Part shown: positions 1-8,533 of the stretch, in pieces | Layout: each line of letters starts with the position of its first letter | How positions within the stretch are numbered: position 1 is the first letter of the stretch | DNA from: Noviherbaspirillum malthae | Lineage (GTDB): Bacteria; Pseudomonadota; Gammaproteobacteria; Burkholderiales; Burkholderiaceae_D | Direction: 5' to 3' | Assembly (NCBI RefSeq): GCF_015352985.1 | Contig: NZ_JACYXF010000014.1 | Location: forward strand, 62,001 to 126,000 | DNA length: 64,000 nucleotides | Position numbers and translations under genes: made by a program | The notes under the pieces: generated by a model | Told to the model about the DNA's origin: nothing | Databases searched by the model: none | The model's input: the letters and a program-made list of their open reading frames with translations, nothing else

Positions 1-537
1 GTGCGTCTCAAACTCGCCAGTCCACGCACGCGTATCCTAGCGCTGAATGTCTTTGTAGACGAGCGCACCGAGCTTGAGCTGCTCAAATGCGGCGTACGTG
101 GCTGCTGCGCTCCCGACGCGTCTCCCGAGCAGGTCGGTCGTGCCGCATTCGCAGTGGTGCAGGGGGAGTACTGGATCCGCCGTAGCCTTTTGTCCCGTCT
201 GGTAGATCAGCATTTGATTGCCAAGCAGGAGCCGCAGGCTGCACCCAGTGATCGCTGCGGTCCCATGCATGGCCTTACCGAACGCGAAGCTGAAATCGCT
301 CATCTTGTTGCTCAAGGCAACAACAACAAACAGATTGCCCGCATGCTGGAAATTACCGAGCGGACTGTCAAATCGCATCTTACGGAAGTCTTTCGCAAGG
401 TCGGCGTAAATGACCGTCTTTCTCTTGCACTTAGAATCAGCGGCACGGCCCCGGGGCCTGCCCGTCCTGAAGGTTCTGGTATCCGGGACTTACCTCTGCT
501 TACAGCGCAAGGCATCGGCACGGCCGCAGCTGTCTGA
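1..537 (+). CDS. LuxR/NarL-type response regulator, 5'-truncated by the window edge
   Basis: DNA-binding response regulator of the NarL/FixJ type. The first ~65 residues resemble the second half of a receiver domain, so the phospho-acceptor Asp lies off the window. Residues ~92-147 form a LuxR-type helix-turn-helix opening with LTEREAEIAHLVAQG and containing the recognition segment TERTVKSHLTEVF. A Gly/Pro/Ala-rich tail of ~30 residues follows. The GTG at base 1 is only the in-frame edge, not a believable start. By family it should act as a dimer after phosphorylation by a sensor kinase; no partner kinase is visible here. The gene ends directly before a long hairpin at 545-582. Its targets cannot be told from this window. 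Confidence 0.85.
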   Translation: MRLKLASPRTRILALNVFVDERTELELLKCGVRGCCAPDASPEQVGRAAFAVVQGEYWIRRSLLSRLVDQHLIAKQEPQAAPSDRCGPMHGLTEREAEIAHLVAQGNNNKQIARMLEITERTVKSHLTEVFRKVGVNDRLSLALRISGTAPGPARPEGSGIRDLPLLTAQGIGTAAAV

Positions 538-544
538 ACCCGTC

Positions 545-582
545 GCGCTCCATTCCGGGTTCTGAAACCCGGCATGGAGCGC
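545..582 (+). terminator. Long hairpin after the LuxR gene
   Basis: Two stacked arms, GCGCTCCAT/ATGGAGCGC outside and CCGGGTT/AACCCGG inside with a 4-nt loop, begin just after the stop codon. There is no strong T-run, so it may terminate weakly or protect the 3' end. Confidence 0.6.
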
Positions 583-612
583 ATCGTCTTCAGGTAATGC
601 CGGATCAGGCTG

Positions 613-637
613 GAAAAAAAGCCCGCGACAGCGGGCT
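613..637 (-). terminator. Rho-independent terminator of the SCO1-like gene
   Basis: Read on the minus strand, an AGCCCGC/GCGGGCT stem with a 4-nt loop is followed by seven T (the A-run at 614-620). It lies just downstream of the SCO1-like stop codon. Confidence 0.9.
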
Positions 638-672
638 CCTGAGCTCGGCGCTAGACAGCCGAAGCCGGAGAA

Positions 673-1263
673 TCAGAGGTAGTTCGAAATCGAGTTCAAT
701 ATCTGTCTCGGCGTTGCAAGCGCAGGCAGCATTGACCATCGATCGCGTCCGTCATGTCCGATGCGCAGCATGCCGGTATGTTGTCTCAGGTCAGCATCGA
801 CCACCGGATCGGGATCAAAGAATCCGAGTTTGCGGCGGATCAGATCGACGTCCTTGCGTTGGCCGGTCAAGAAAGTCCATCCAGGTTTGATTCCGTATTT
901 ACGCCTGTAATCGTGCAGTGCGGCGGCAGTATCAAATTCTGGTTGCAGAGTGATCGAGTACATGAATACGTCTCGGCCAGCCTTGGCACCAAGCGCCTGC
1001 TGTACCTGGAGCAGGTTGGCCGTATTGGGCGGGCAGATGTTGCTGCAGCTTGCATACATCATGTTAAAGACCACCAAGCGTCCCTTTACCAGATCGTCAT
1101 AGAAGCGAACCCGCTTGCCTTCATGCGTTTCAAATACCAGGTTAGGGAAGTAATCCGATTCTCCACCGCCTGGCCTTCGGTCGCTCTGCTTTGCCGTGGC
1201 CAGTGTTGTAAGGGCTGCCGAACCGGCGACAGCCGATTGCAAGAACATTCTCCTGCTGGTCAT
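673..1263 (-). CDS. SCO1/SenC-family copper chaperone, Tat-exported
   Basis: 196-residue thioredoxin-fold protein of the SCO1/SenC family, which delivers copper to or reduces thiols of copper enzymes in the periplasm. The N-terminus MTSRRMFLQSAVAGSAAL is a twin-arginine signal. The copper-binding CxxxC lies in MMYASCSNICPPN, and EFDTAAALHDYRRKYG matches the SCO segment usually read DPxxDTPxxLxxYxxxF. The ATG at 1263 was chosen over a longer frame because it starts the Tat signal and because the longer frame would run through the hairpin at 1310-1340. It lies downstream of a multicopper oxidase on the same strand, so copper loading of that enzyme is a fair inference. A strong terminator follows at 613-637. 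Confidence 0.85.
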   Translation of the reverse strand: MTSRRMFLQSAVAGSAALTTLATAKQSDRRPGGGESDYFPNLVFETHEGKRVRFYDDLVKGRLVVFNMMYASCSNICPPNTANLLQVQQALGAKAGRDVFMYSITLQPEFDTAAALHDYRRKYGIKPGWTFLTGQRKDVDLIRRKLGFFDPDPVVDADLRQHTGMLRIGHDGRDRWSMLPALATPRQILNSISNYL

Positions 1264-1309
1264 GATGATTCCCCTATGTGATTGATTCGTGTCTACCGCG
1301 GGCATACAG

Positions 1310-1340
1310 GCTTGATGCGGCCGCCGTGCCCGCATCAAGC
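1310..1340 (-). terminator. Hairpin between multicopper oxidase and SCO1-like gene
   Basis: Perfect 11-bp stem GCTTGATGCGG/CCGCATCAAGC with a 9-nt loop lies between the stop of the oxidase and the start of the chaperone. It lacks a T-run, so it may only attenuate read-through or stabilise the upstream message. Confidence 0.6.
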
Positions 1341-1402
1341 TTCAGCTTGCTTCTCATGATTCCTGCAGGTGCATCAATACCTGCAAGCTGCGGCAACGAG
1401 GC

Positions 1403-3169
1403 CTATGGCACTACGTCGAAACGCACCATCATGTGATGGTCTTCATGGATTGTGTTATGGCAGTGCATGATGTATTTGCCGACGAAATCGCGGAAGCAAA
1501 CATGAATGCGCACGACTTCATTCGGACGCAGTTCGAATACATCCTTGCGGCCGCGTTCATGCGCCGGCGGCGGCAAGCCGTTGCGCGTCACGATACGCGC
1601 TTCCTCGAAATGGATATGAACCGGATGGCTCCAGCTGCCTTTACCCTGCAGTTCCCAGATCTCCGCTTCTCCGCGCTTGACGGTAGCCATAGGCTTGGTT
1701 TCGTCGAACAGCTTGCCATTGACGGTCCACATGTCATTCTCGCGGTCGAATTCCCATTTCCGTATTTTTTTGACTTGCGTTGGAAATACCGGCCGCAGCG
1801 GACGCAGTACCGGAGGCACGCGGCTCTTGTCCGGTGTGGCCGGCTCGGATTTCACGTCAAAGCGCAGAATCGGCGTACCAGGCTGCAGCAATGCGCCTGT
1901 CGGCCCGCGACCGTCGAGATGCTCCAGACGATTGACGATGAATAACTGGCTGCCGACCGGATACTTGGAAAAGTCGATAACGATATCCCCGCGCTCTGCC
2001 GTGGCCAGGCGCACTCTGTTGGTATTGACTGGCGTCGGCAACAGGTTGCCGTCGTTGGCAATATGCCAGAAGCTCTGATCGGCGTTGTTATGGACCAGAT
2101 AGAACTCGTAGAAACGCAGGGCCGAGCCGTTGAGCATGCGGAACCGGTATTTGCGGCGCTCCACTTCGAAATAGGGCTGTATCTTCCCGTTGACACAAAA
2201 CTTTTCGCCTACGATGCCTTCGGAGTCAAACTGGTTAAAGTATAGGTAGCCGCTCGAGTCGAAAATCTTGTCCTGGAAAAGCAAGGGAATGTCGTATCTG
2301 CCCACGCCGCTCGGCAGGCGCAGCGCGGCAGGATTCGGATCGTTCTCGTTTCCGGAGTCCAGTTCATCGAACATCAGGCAGAAGCCGGCCAGCCCCTTGT
2401 ACACATTGGGTGCGGTGAATTCCATCCGGTGATCGTGATACCAGAGCGTCCCGAGCGCTTCGTAAGTGTCGCCATAGCTATCGGGATATCCATCCGCGTT
2501 GGTATAGATGTTCGGATAGTGATGATCCTTGTAACGACCGGGGCGAGTCAGGGTCGAGCCGCATTTTTCACGGCTGTAGAAGTCGGAAGGAAAACCATCG
2601 CTTTCCGATGGAGTATGTCCGTTATGCAGGTGAGTCGAGATTTCCGGAGAACCGTATCCGACATGATTAGTCGGCAGATTATTTTCGATGCGGACCAGCG
2701 CCGCTTCTCCGTAGCGGAATATGAAAGTAGGGCCGGGAAGGAGGCCGTCGTAGCCCCAGATCTTTTGCGTCGGAAGCTCGGGGTGAAAGGAATGATTGTC
2801 TTCCCTCACATTGAGTTCATAGAATTTTCGCGGCGGAAAGCGCTCCCATGCCTGATGCGGCAATCTGCCAGCCTCATCTTTAGCGGCCGCTTTCGTTGGC
2901 TCCGGTTCAAGCTGCGTCACCGGCTGTTTTAATTGCGGAATCGGCAAAGGCACGATGAAAGGCGTTGTGTACGGACTCTTTCCAGGTGTTGACTTCTTGA
3001 AGTCATCCTTGATAGCGCTGCTTTTCGATTTGTCATCTTTCTTGGTCGTTTGCGCGTTCGAGTCGCGCAAAGGGTAGGCAACCAATCCGGTGGCCGCCAT
3101 TGCCATTGCGGAATTAAGGAGACGACGCTTTTTACTGCTGGACTTCGGTTTGGCTGTATCGTGAGACAT
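1403..3169 (-). CDS. Multicopper oxidase (phenoxazinone synthase/CotA-like)
   Basis: 588-residue three-cupredoxin oxidase predicted to couple substrate oxidation to reduction of O2 to water outside the cytoplasm. All four copper-ligand segments are visible: H180-L-H182-N-G-H, WYHDH at ~243-247, HPVHIHF near the C-terminus, and H569-C570-H571 with H575 and M580. Cys570, H575 and M580 fit a type 1 site with an axial Met. The N-terminus carries KKRRLLNS followed by a hydrophobic stretch, a possible Tat-like signal lacking the strict consensus, then a Lys/Ser/Pro-rich linker to ~residue 100. Length and the HLHNGH/WYHDH spacing fit the bacterial phenoxazinone synthase/bilirubin oxidase branch better than nitrite reductase. 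The substrate (phenolics, metals, bilirubin-like pigments) cannot be read from sequence. A SCO1-like chaperone gene lies downstream. Confidence 0.88.
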   Translation of the reverse strand: MSHDTAKPKSSSKKRRLLNSAMAMAATGLVAYPLRDSNAQTTKKDDKSKSSAIKDDFKKSTPGKSPYTTPFIVPLPIPQLKQPVTQLEPEPTKAAAKDEAGRLPHQAWERFPPRKFYELNVREDNHSFHPELPTQKIWGYDGLLPGPTFIFRYGEAALVRIENNLPTNHVGYGSPEISTHLHNGHTPSESDGFPSDFYSREKCGSTLTRPGRYKDHHYPNIYTNADGYPDSYGDTYEALGTLWYHDHRMEFTAPNVYKGLAGFCLMFDELDSGNENDPNPAALRLPSGVGRYDIPLLFQDKIFDSSGYLYFNQFDSEGIVGEKFCVNGKIQPYFEVERRKYRFRMLNGSALRFYEFYLVHNNADQSFWHIANDGNLLPTPVNTNRVRLATAERGDIVIDFSKYPVGSQLFIVNRLEHLDGRGPTGALLQPGTPILRFDVKSEPATPDKSRVPPVLRPLRPVFPTQVKKIRKWEFDRENDMWTVNGKLFDETKPMATVKRGEAEIWELQGKGSWSHPVHIHFEEARIVTRNGLPPPAHERGRKDVFELRPNEVVRIHVCFRDFVGKYIMHCHNTIHEDHHMMVRFDVVP

Positions 3170-3263
3170 GGCTTACTCCCTGAGGCAGTGATTTGTGTAC
3201 GTTGAACCGTACTTAGATTTAATTCCTGCTTACAGAAAGTTACATGTAAGTTGGTATTTCACT

Positions 3264-3305
3264 ATGACAAATATCATGCCGTTTAACACCATTGACGTTA
3301 GTCAA
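3264..3305 (-). promoter_or_regulatory. Two FNR/DNR-like sites upstream of the multicopper oxidase
   Basis: TTGAC-GTTA-GTCAA at 3292-3305 is a perfect palindrome fitting the FNR/DNR consensus TTGAY-N4-RTCAA. ATGAC-AAAT-ATCAT at 3264-3277 is a weaker second copy whose centre is 28 bp away. They are centred ~130 and ~101 bp upstream of the oxidase start. Control by an oxygen- or NO-sensing Crp/Fnr regulator is inference. Confidence 0.4.
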
Positions 3306-3841
3306 ATATATTTCTTGTAGTTAAATTTTAGTGCCGGTGTCGCGCGTCGCGGCATGCGTTTTTCTGGTGTACCTCGTACTGTAATTTGCTCCCGAATCCC
3401 GGCAGTCGTCATGGCGAACGTACTGCAATGCAGACACGGTCGCGGTCACTTGGATGGGTGGCGTCAGGCCGCAGGCTTGCACGTACCGTAAATGCTCTCG
3501 TCTCTTGGTATCGTCGTTTCACCAGGACCAGCGTGCCGATTTCTGATGAGGCTGGTCAGGATGCCCCATTGCCGGCGGGCGCGGTGGTTCAGGAGTCAAT
3601 GTGGTCGCCTCCATAGTTGGCTTCCGTGATTTTTCCAGACGATCCGGCACCGTGCGGATAAAATCAGGAATCCACTACGAACGATATCGGCATTCAATGC
3701 GACCAGAGGCGGAGAGCCAGGTGATTAACCATGTCTCATTTTCCTCATGACATGAGATTAAGACGGCAATCGCCGCGTTCCCGATATTTTCATCTTGTCG
3801 TTCAGCGGGAATAAGCCGGATCCCAATGCTTTGAATTCGGA

Positions 3842-3881
3842 AGGAGCCTGCGGGCATCCATGTTTGGACAGGCAGGCTCCT
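3842..3881 (-). terminator. Hairpin after the PHA depolymerase gene
   Basis: 10-bp perfect inverted repeat AGGAGCCTGC/GCAGGCTCCT with a 20-nt loop, just beyond the stop codon. There is no long T-run. Confidence 0.55.
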
Positions 3882-3889
3882 ATCCGTAC

Positions 3890-4915
3890 TTACTGGCTGG
3901 CCGAACTCAAGCGGTCAACCATGGCCTTGATCGCCGAGAGTTGGACGCCGCTCTTCTGCGCATAGTTGGCTCCGTACAAACCTACGGTATCCCAGCAGCC
4001 ATTGGCATTCGATTGCGTGCCGCTGGCAACCGTGGGGTAGAGGTTCACGTCGACACGCGCCTGAGGGAAGAGCACAATGATATTGTTGGTATCTGCCCAT
4101 CGAGTGTAACCGGTGTTCTTCACGAACTTGTCGCCGATCGTTGCATAGTTCTGCGTGCAGCCATGCATGGCCACGTGCAGTTTGCACTTTGCATAGGCAG
4201 CACAGGACGCTGGCACGTAGACCCAGCCGGTGTCCGCCATGCCCGGATTCGAAGTAAATTCACGCTGGTTGAACTCTTTATAGTTCGCGGCCGCCGGTGC
4301 ATTGTTCCGTGCCTGGAGCGTGCCATAGAACTGGGTCAGCGCCGCTTTGGCGCCGTCGTAGCTGCAATTGGATATGTAGGGGGTAAACGAAGTGCTGCAT
4401 GGGTTGTTGCCGGCCGAGGTGAAGTCGGTCGGAAATACATGTCCGGTATTGGCTGCCTGGATCAGGTTAACAGAAGCCACGCCGTTGTTGGAATACTGCT
4501 CCTGCACGGCGAGCATGGGATTCACGCCGACCGTGTTGTCCTTGGTCCCTGTGAAAAGATAGATTTTCTGGTTCGCAACATTGGTCTTGTTGTCGATGGC
4601 CGTGCCGCTCCAGTTGTCTATGGTCGCCTGCATAGTGTTCAGCATCGTGGCCGAAATGACGTTCTTGTTCTGGCACAACTCATAGGAGTAGTGATATTGG
4701 CAGAGGTAGGGCGTGGCGGCGAAGATGCCTACGCCCTTGAAGGTCGCAGAGTATGCATAGCCCAGGTTGATCGCCATGACGCCGCCGGACGACAGGCCGG
4801 ATACGGTGATATTTGCAGTGTCCACATTCAGCGCTGGCAGCGGGACCGCAGCCTTCGCCGTGAGCGAGGCGAGGCAGAATGCGCCGGCTAGCAGGCAGGA
4901 ATTAAGCAGCTTCAT
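3890..4915 (-). CDS. Exported short-chain-length PHA (PHB) depolymerase
   Basis: 341-residue alpha/beta-hydrolase of the extracellular poly(3-hydroxyalkanoate) depolymerase family, which cleaves ester bonds of PHB to 3-hydroxybutyrate oligomers. A Sec signal peptide (MKLLNSCLLAGAFCLASLTAKA) comes first. The lipase box GLSSG at residues 40-44 gives the probable nucleophile Ser42 close to the mature N-terminus, the type 2 arrangement. LHVAMHGCTQ near residue 230 is the conserved His-Gly oxyanion region. There is no separate linker or substrate-binding domain. The start at 4915 has a GGAG box 8 nt upstream and opens the signal peptide; a longer frame adds 30 residues without export features. It may act on external polymer or on polymer released by dead cells. 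It is monocistronic. Confidence 0.85.
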   Translation of the reverse strand: MKLLNSCLLAGAFCLASLTAKAAVPLPALNVDTANITVSGLSSGGVMAINLGYAYSATFKGVGIFAATPYLCQYHYSYELCQNKNVISATMLNTMQATIDNWSGTAIDNKTNVANQKIYLFTGTKDNTVGVNPMLAVQEQYSNNGVASVNLIQAANTGHVFPTDFTSAGNNPCSTSFTPYISNCSYDGAKAALTQFYGTLQARNNAPAAANYKEFNQREFTSNPGMADTGWVYVPASCAAYAKCKLHVAMHGCTQNYATIGDKFVKNTGYTRWADTNNIIVLFPQARVDVNLYPTVASGTQSNANGCWDTVGLYGANYAQKSGVQLSAIKAMVDRLSSASQ

Positions 4916-5154
4916 TAATAGTCTCCGGTTGATTGTCGAAATTTGCGATGGAGCAGCAATTACGCGTCCGCTATTCAGTTTATGAGCCTGAATTCTTCGG
5001 GCCAATGTCGCCGGAGCACATACATCGGTACGCGGGCATGTGTGCGGCGGCTACCGTGGGTGTTTTTGTCCAGGGTCTGCCGGTTTTGCACGAGAACACG
5101 GATTGCCTTCCCTGATCGCATTCAGACAACGCAATGAATCATGAGAATCAAGTC

Positions 5155-6276
5155 TCAGCCTGCATCAACCGCGACGCGATTGCGCCCGGCGTTTTTCGCA
5201 AGATAAAGCGCACTGTCAGCTCTTTTGAGCGCTTGCTCGATCGTTTCTCCGGATAGGTATTGAGCAACGCCAATGGAAATGGTCACGGAAGCGATGTCCG
5301 GCATATTATCGAAGCTTAGTGCTTCAATAGCCTCCCTGATGCGATCACTGAAGCTTGCCGCTGCAGCAGCATCGCTTCCGAGCAGAAGGAGAAGAAACTC
5401 CTCGCCGCCATAGCGGCCGAAATAGTCCGTGCTTCGGATCTCCTCCCTGATCTTGCCTGCGAGACGTTTCAATACCTGATCACCCGCTGCGTGACCATAG
5501 GTATCGTTGATTCGCTTGAAATAATCGACGTCGATCAGGCAGAGACAGAAAGGAGATTCATGCCGTTCAAATCGCTCCTTTTCCTGCTCTGCGATTCTGA
5601 TCAGCTCACGTCTGTTGAACACGCCGGTGAGCTCATCGCGGATGGCCAGATCGCGGATGATGGTCAAGGCCTGGTCGAGCCTGAAGATGGCAATCGAATT
5701 GACTTGGTAGAACACCAGGATAAACACGGCGACTGTCATGACGAAGGAAATCGTCGAGACGGTTGTCAGGATGCGCATGTCTGTGACCACCGCTTTTGGG
5801 AAGCTGCCCGCAATGTCCATGATGTGAATCACGACCACGGCGAGAAAAGTCAGTCCCGACCAGACAAGCGCGGGACGCAGTCCGCCGGCGGTAGTGGCAA
5901 TCAGGGGACAGACTGCGAGCCAGATCACCGTGGGTGCGCTGACTCCGCCCAAACGGCAGGTCATTGCAATCAACAGGCCGTAGATAGTGATGAGCAGTAC
6001 TTCCCTGGCGCCGGCCACTTTCTGTGTCCATCTCAGTATCAAGAGCGAGATCAGGCTACCGAGCGTGGCCAGCATGCAAAGCAGGGTGTTCACATCATCG
6101 CCGAGGACATGGTAGAAGTATCCGTAGGCCGGCATGATTAAAATCGCCATGACAGAAGCGATGACGAGGTTCTCCGCCTTCCAGAGATCTGCAGGTTTCT
6201 GCCGTAGAGACTCCGGGATGAGCCTGGCAACTACCGGGACGAAGCGCTGAATGACAGGACTGGCACGAAGTTCCAT
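5155..6276 (-). CDS. Membrane-bound diguanylate cyclase (GGDEF)
   Basis: 373-residue protein with about six membrane segments (residues ~35-195) and a C-terminal GGDEF domain (~210-370). The active-site motif is GGEEF at 290-294, and an RxxD inhibitory site (R281-D284) sits five residues before it, so the enzyme should make cyclic di-GMP from two GTP and be product-inhibited. NDTYGHAAGDQVL and ADSALYLAKNAGRN are further GGDEF signatures. The membrane part is of the simple multi-helix type with no recognised ligand fold. The start at 6276 has a GAGAG box upstream. It stands alone. With RpfR (35438-37435) it is one of two cyclic-di-GMP enzymes in the window. Confidence 0.9.
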   Translation of the reverse strand: MELRASPVIQRFVPVVARLIPESLRQKPADLWKAENLVIASVMAILIMPAYGYFYHVLGDDVNTLLCMLATLGSLISLLILRWTQKVAGAREVLLITIYGLLIAMTCRLGGVSAPTVIWLAVCPLIATTAGGLRPALVWSGLTFLAVVVIHIMDIAGSFPKAVVTDMRILTTVSTISFVMTVAVFILVFYQVNSIAIFRLDQALTIIRDLAIRDELTGVFNRRELIRIAEQEKERFERHESPFCLCLIDVDYFKRINDTYGHAAGDQVLKRLAGKIREEIRSTDYFGRYGGEEFLLLLLGSDAAAAASFSDRIREAIEALSFDNMPDIASVTISIGVAQYLSGETIEQALKRADSALYLAKNAGRNRVAVDAG

Positions 6277-6404
6277 TGTTTATTGTTCTCTCGTCCAGGT
6301 TTCAAGAAATCGTGACATCGCGCGCATCGGTTCAATGACGTCAACGCGCTTCGCCTATTTCAAGCATGTGCAGCGTATCGGCATGATGCTCTACATGCTC
6401 GTTG

Positions 6405-7640
6405 TCATACCTCCGTTTCAATCACGGCTTCTTCAATAATGCCTTCCGCCAGAAAATCATCGATTTCCTGATCGGTGAACTGATATTCCTTCAGCAGTTC
6501 CCGGGAATGCTCGCCCAGCATCGGTGCCGGCCGGTTGATTTGCGTTGGCGTCTTGGAGAAATGCACCGGGCAGCCCAGGGCTTTGGTCGGACCGGCCTGC
6601 GGGTGCACCAGATCGACCACCATGTCGCGCGCAAGGGTCTGTGGATGGTTCAAGGCTTCCGCCATGGTATGGATGGGCCCAACGGGAACCCCGGCGGCGT
6701 CAAACACCTTGATCCATTCGTCCTTGGTGCGCTGAACGAGTACCTCGCTCATCAGTGAAGTCAGCGCATCGAGGTTTTCCATTCGCGCAGTGTTGTTGGC
6801 AAAGCGCGGATCGGTGCACCACTCCGGATGACCCAGGACTTCGGCGATGCGCTCCCAGTTGGCTTGATTGGCTCCGCCGATATTGATCCAGCCGTCGCTT
6901 GCGCGGAAGGCCTGATAGGGCGCGGTCAAGAGATGTGCGGAGCCTGTCGGCTTGGATGAGCTACCTGTCGCGAAATAAACCGCCGCCTGCCAATAGGTCT
7001 GTTGCAATGCGGCTTCCATCAGCGAGGTATCCACGATCTGGCCCTGTCCGGTTTTCAGCTTGTGCGTATAGGCAGCCAGTATGCCGACGGTTGCCAGGAT
7101 GCCGGCATTGATGTCGGCGATCGAATTCCCGGTTTTCACCGGAGGCCGTCCGGGTTCGCCGGTAAACGACATCAGGCCAGAGAATCCCTGGGCAATCAGG
7201 TCGAACCCGCCCTTGTCGGCAAAAGGGCCGTCACGCCCGTAACCCGATACCGAGCAATAGATCAGGCCCGGGTTGATCTTCGACAGCACCTCATAGCCAA
7301 GGCCCAGCTTCTCCAGCGTGCCTCGGCGATAGTTTTCCGTCAGCACATCGGCGCTTTTCACCATGCGCAGCAGGATTTCCTTGCCTTTCGGCGCCTTCAG
7401 GTTCAGGGCAATGCCGCGCTTGTTGCGGTTGAGGATCATGAACGGTGCCGACACGCCCTTGATGCGCGGCTCGCGATAGCCTCGCGAATCGTCGCCGCCC
7501 GGCAGCTTTTCAACCTTGATGACATCCGCGCCCATATCGGCCAGCATCATGCCGCAGGTGGGCCCCGCCATGATTTGCGCAAGTTCCAGCACCCGCATGC
7601 CGGAAAGCGGGCCGGGATGCGGAGTAGGGGTGTTCGCCAT
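6405..7640 (-). CDS. Family III CoA-transferase (CaiB/BaiF-like)
   Basis: 411-residue class III acyl-CoA transferase, which moves CoA between carboxylic acids in the cytoplasm. The N-terminus LSGMRVLELAQIMAGPTCGM and the downstream LADMGADVIKVE are the family hallmark; the Asp used for the covalent acyl intermediate should lie in the segment near LIAQGFSGLM. The start at 7640 was chosen over a frame 14 codons longer because of the purine-rich AGAAAGAGAG upstream and the normal family N-terminus. It is the last gene of a four-gene minus-strand operon, 26 bp after an enoyl-CoA hydratase, so it probably activates the substrate handled there. Which acids it uses cannot be told. Confidence 0.88.
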   Translation of the reverse strand: MANTPTPHPGPLSGMRVLELAQIMAGPTCGMMLADMGADVIKVEKLPGGDDSRGYREPRIKGVSAPFMILNRNKRGIALNLKAPKGKEILLRMVKSADVLTENYRRGTLEKLGLGYEVLSKINPGLIYCSVSGYGRDGPFADKGGFDLIAQGFSGLMSFTGEPGRPPVKTGNSIADINAGILATVGILAAYTHKLKTGQGQIVDTSLMEAALQQTYWQAAVYFATGSSSKPTGSAHLLTAPYQAFRASDGWINIGGANQANWERIAEVLGHPEWCTDPRFANNTARMENLDALTSLMSEVLVQRTKDEWIKVFDAAGVPVGPIHTMAEALNHPQTLARDMVVDLVHPQAGPTKALGCPVHFSKTPTQINRPAPMLGEHSRELLKEYQFTDQEIDDFLAEGIIEEAVIETEV

Positions 7641-7666
7641 GCTTGCTCTCTTTCTCTGTAATCGTG

Positions 7667-8446
7667 TCAGCTGCCCGTCCATTCAGGGCGCCGCTTTTCC
7701 ATGAACGCTTCCACGCCAGCGCGGAAATCCCTGCTTCCGTAGCAGGTTCGGATCAAGTCCTCCCCATCAGGCAGCTGGTTCGCGACGATGCGCCGTATGC
7801 CTTCCTTCGATACCCGCATCGTGAGCGGCGCATGTTTTGCCAGCCGCTCGCACATGGACTGCACCGCAGCGTCCAGTTCCGCCGGCTCGACGAGCTCTGT
7901 CACGAAGCCGCAATCCCTGGCTTCCTGCGCAGACACGGTATCGGCCAGCATGAGCATGCGCTTGGCGCGGCTTGCACCGAAGGCGGCAACCAGCCGCGTC
8001 ATGTTCGCAATCGACAGGCAGTTACCCAAGGTCTTGGCGATGGGCACGCCAAAACTTGCCTTGGGCGTGGCGATCCTGAAATCGCAGGCCGCCGCGATCG
8101 CCATGCCTCCGCCCATGGCCCATCCCTCCACCACGCAGATGGTCGGCATCGGCAGTGCTTCGATCTGCCCGATCCGTTCGTCGATGGTTCGCTCGTAGGC
8201 GATGCCGTCTTCCGCACCCTGGAAGGAGCGGAATTGCTCGATGTCGGTACCGGCAACGAAGGCTTCGCCGCCAGCGCCGCGAAACGTGACGATCTTGATG
8301 GTGTCATCGGCACGGACGGCGGCGCAGGCGGCGGCCAGTTCCTCGTACATCGACCAGGTCATGGCGTTACGCGCCTGCGGCCGGTCGATGAGAATATGGG
8401 CGACGCCTTCCCTGACCGTCAGGTGTACACGGCCGTTGTTAGTCAT
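7667..8446 (-). CDS. Enoyl-CoA hydratase/isomerase (crotonase family)
   Basis: 259-residue crotonase-fold protein. The segment GEAFVAGTDIEQF supplies the first oxyanion-hole region, where hydratases usually read AFSAGxD, and GWAMGGGMAIAAACDFRIA the second. The normal hydratase Glu pair is not obvious: the first position falls in AMGGGMAIAA, which lacks the usual E, so the reaction may not be classical hydration (other crotonases catalyse isomerisation, decarboxylation or hydrolysis). A GGAG box precedes the ATG at 8446. It sits between a Bug binding protein gene and the CoA-transferase, fitting a role in processing the imported acid as its CoA ester. Confidence 0.82.
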   Translation of the reverse strand: MTNNGRVHLTVREGVAHILIDRPQARNAMTWSMYEELAAACAAVRADDTIKIVTFRGAGGEAFVAGTDIEQFRSFQGAEDGIAYERTIDERIGQIEALPMPTICVVEGWAMGGGMAIAAACDFRIATPKASFGVPIAKTLGNCLSIANMTRLVAAFGASRAKRMLMLADTVSAQEARDCGFVTELVEPAELDAAVQSMCERLAKHAPLTMRVSKEGIRRIVANQLPDGEDLIRTCYGSRDFRAGVEAFMEKRRPEWTGS

Positions 8447-8533
8447 GCAAAATCTCCGGTATCTGAGTCGTTGGTAATCCGGCCTGGAAAGAATGAAACG
8501 GGAAGCGGCAGAGAAAGACTCTGCCTGCCGGCA

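Larger units (their letters stand above)
3170..3889. other. Intergenic region upstream of the multicopper oxidase
   Basis: About 720 bp with no gene I can support. The part near the oxidase (3200-3330) is AT-rich and holds FNR/DNR-like sites and a TTACATGTAA palindrome. The rest contains an open frame at 3386-3616 with no recognisable features and a CTCATG-A-CATGAG palindrome at 3744-3756. A hairpin at 3842-3881 closes the PHA depolymerase gene. Confidence 0.6.

Noticed and set aside
1403-3169. Copper nitrite reductase (NirK)
   Set aside because: The protein is longer and has the full HLHNGH / WYHDH / HPVHIHF / HCHxxxHxxxxM ligand set of three-domain oxidases.
3386-3616. 76-codon frame upstream of the multicopper oxidase
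   Set aside because: Arg/Ser/Thr-rich product without motifs and no convincing start.
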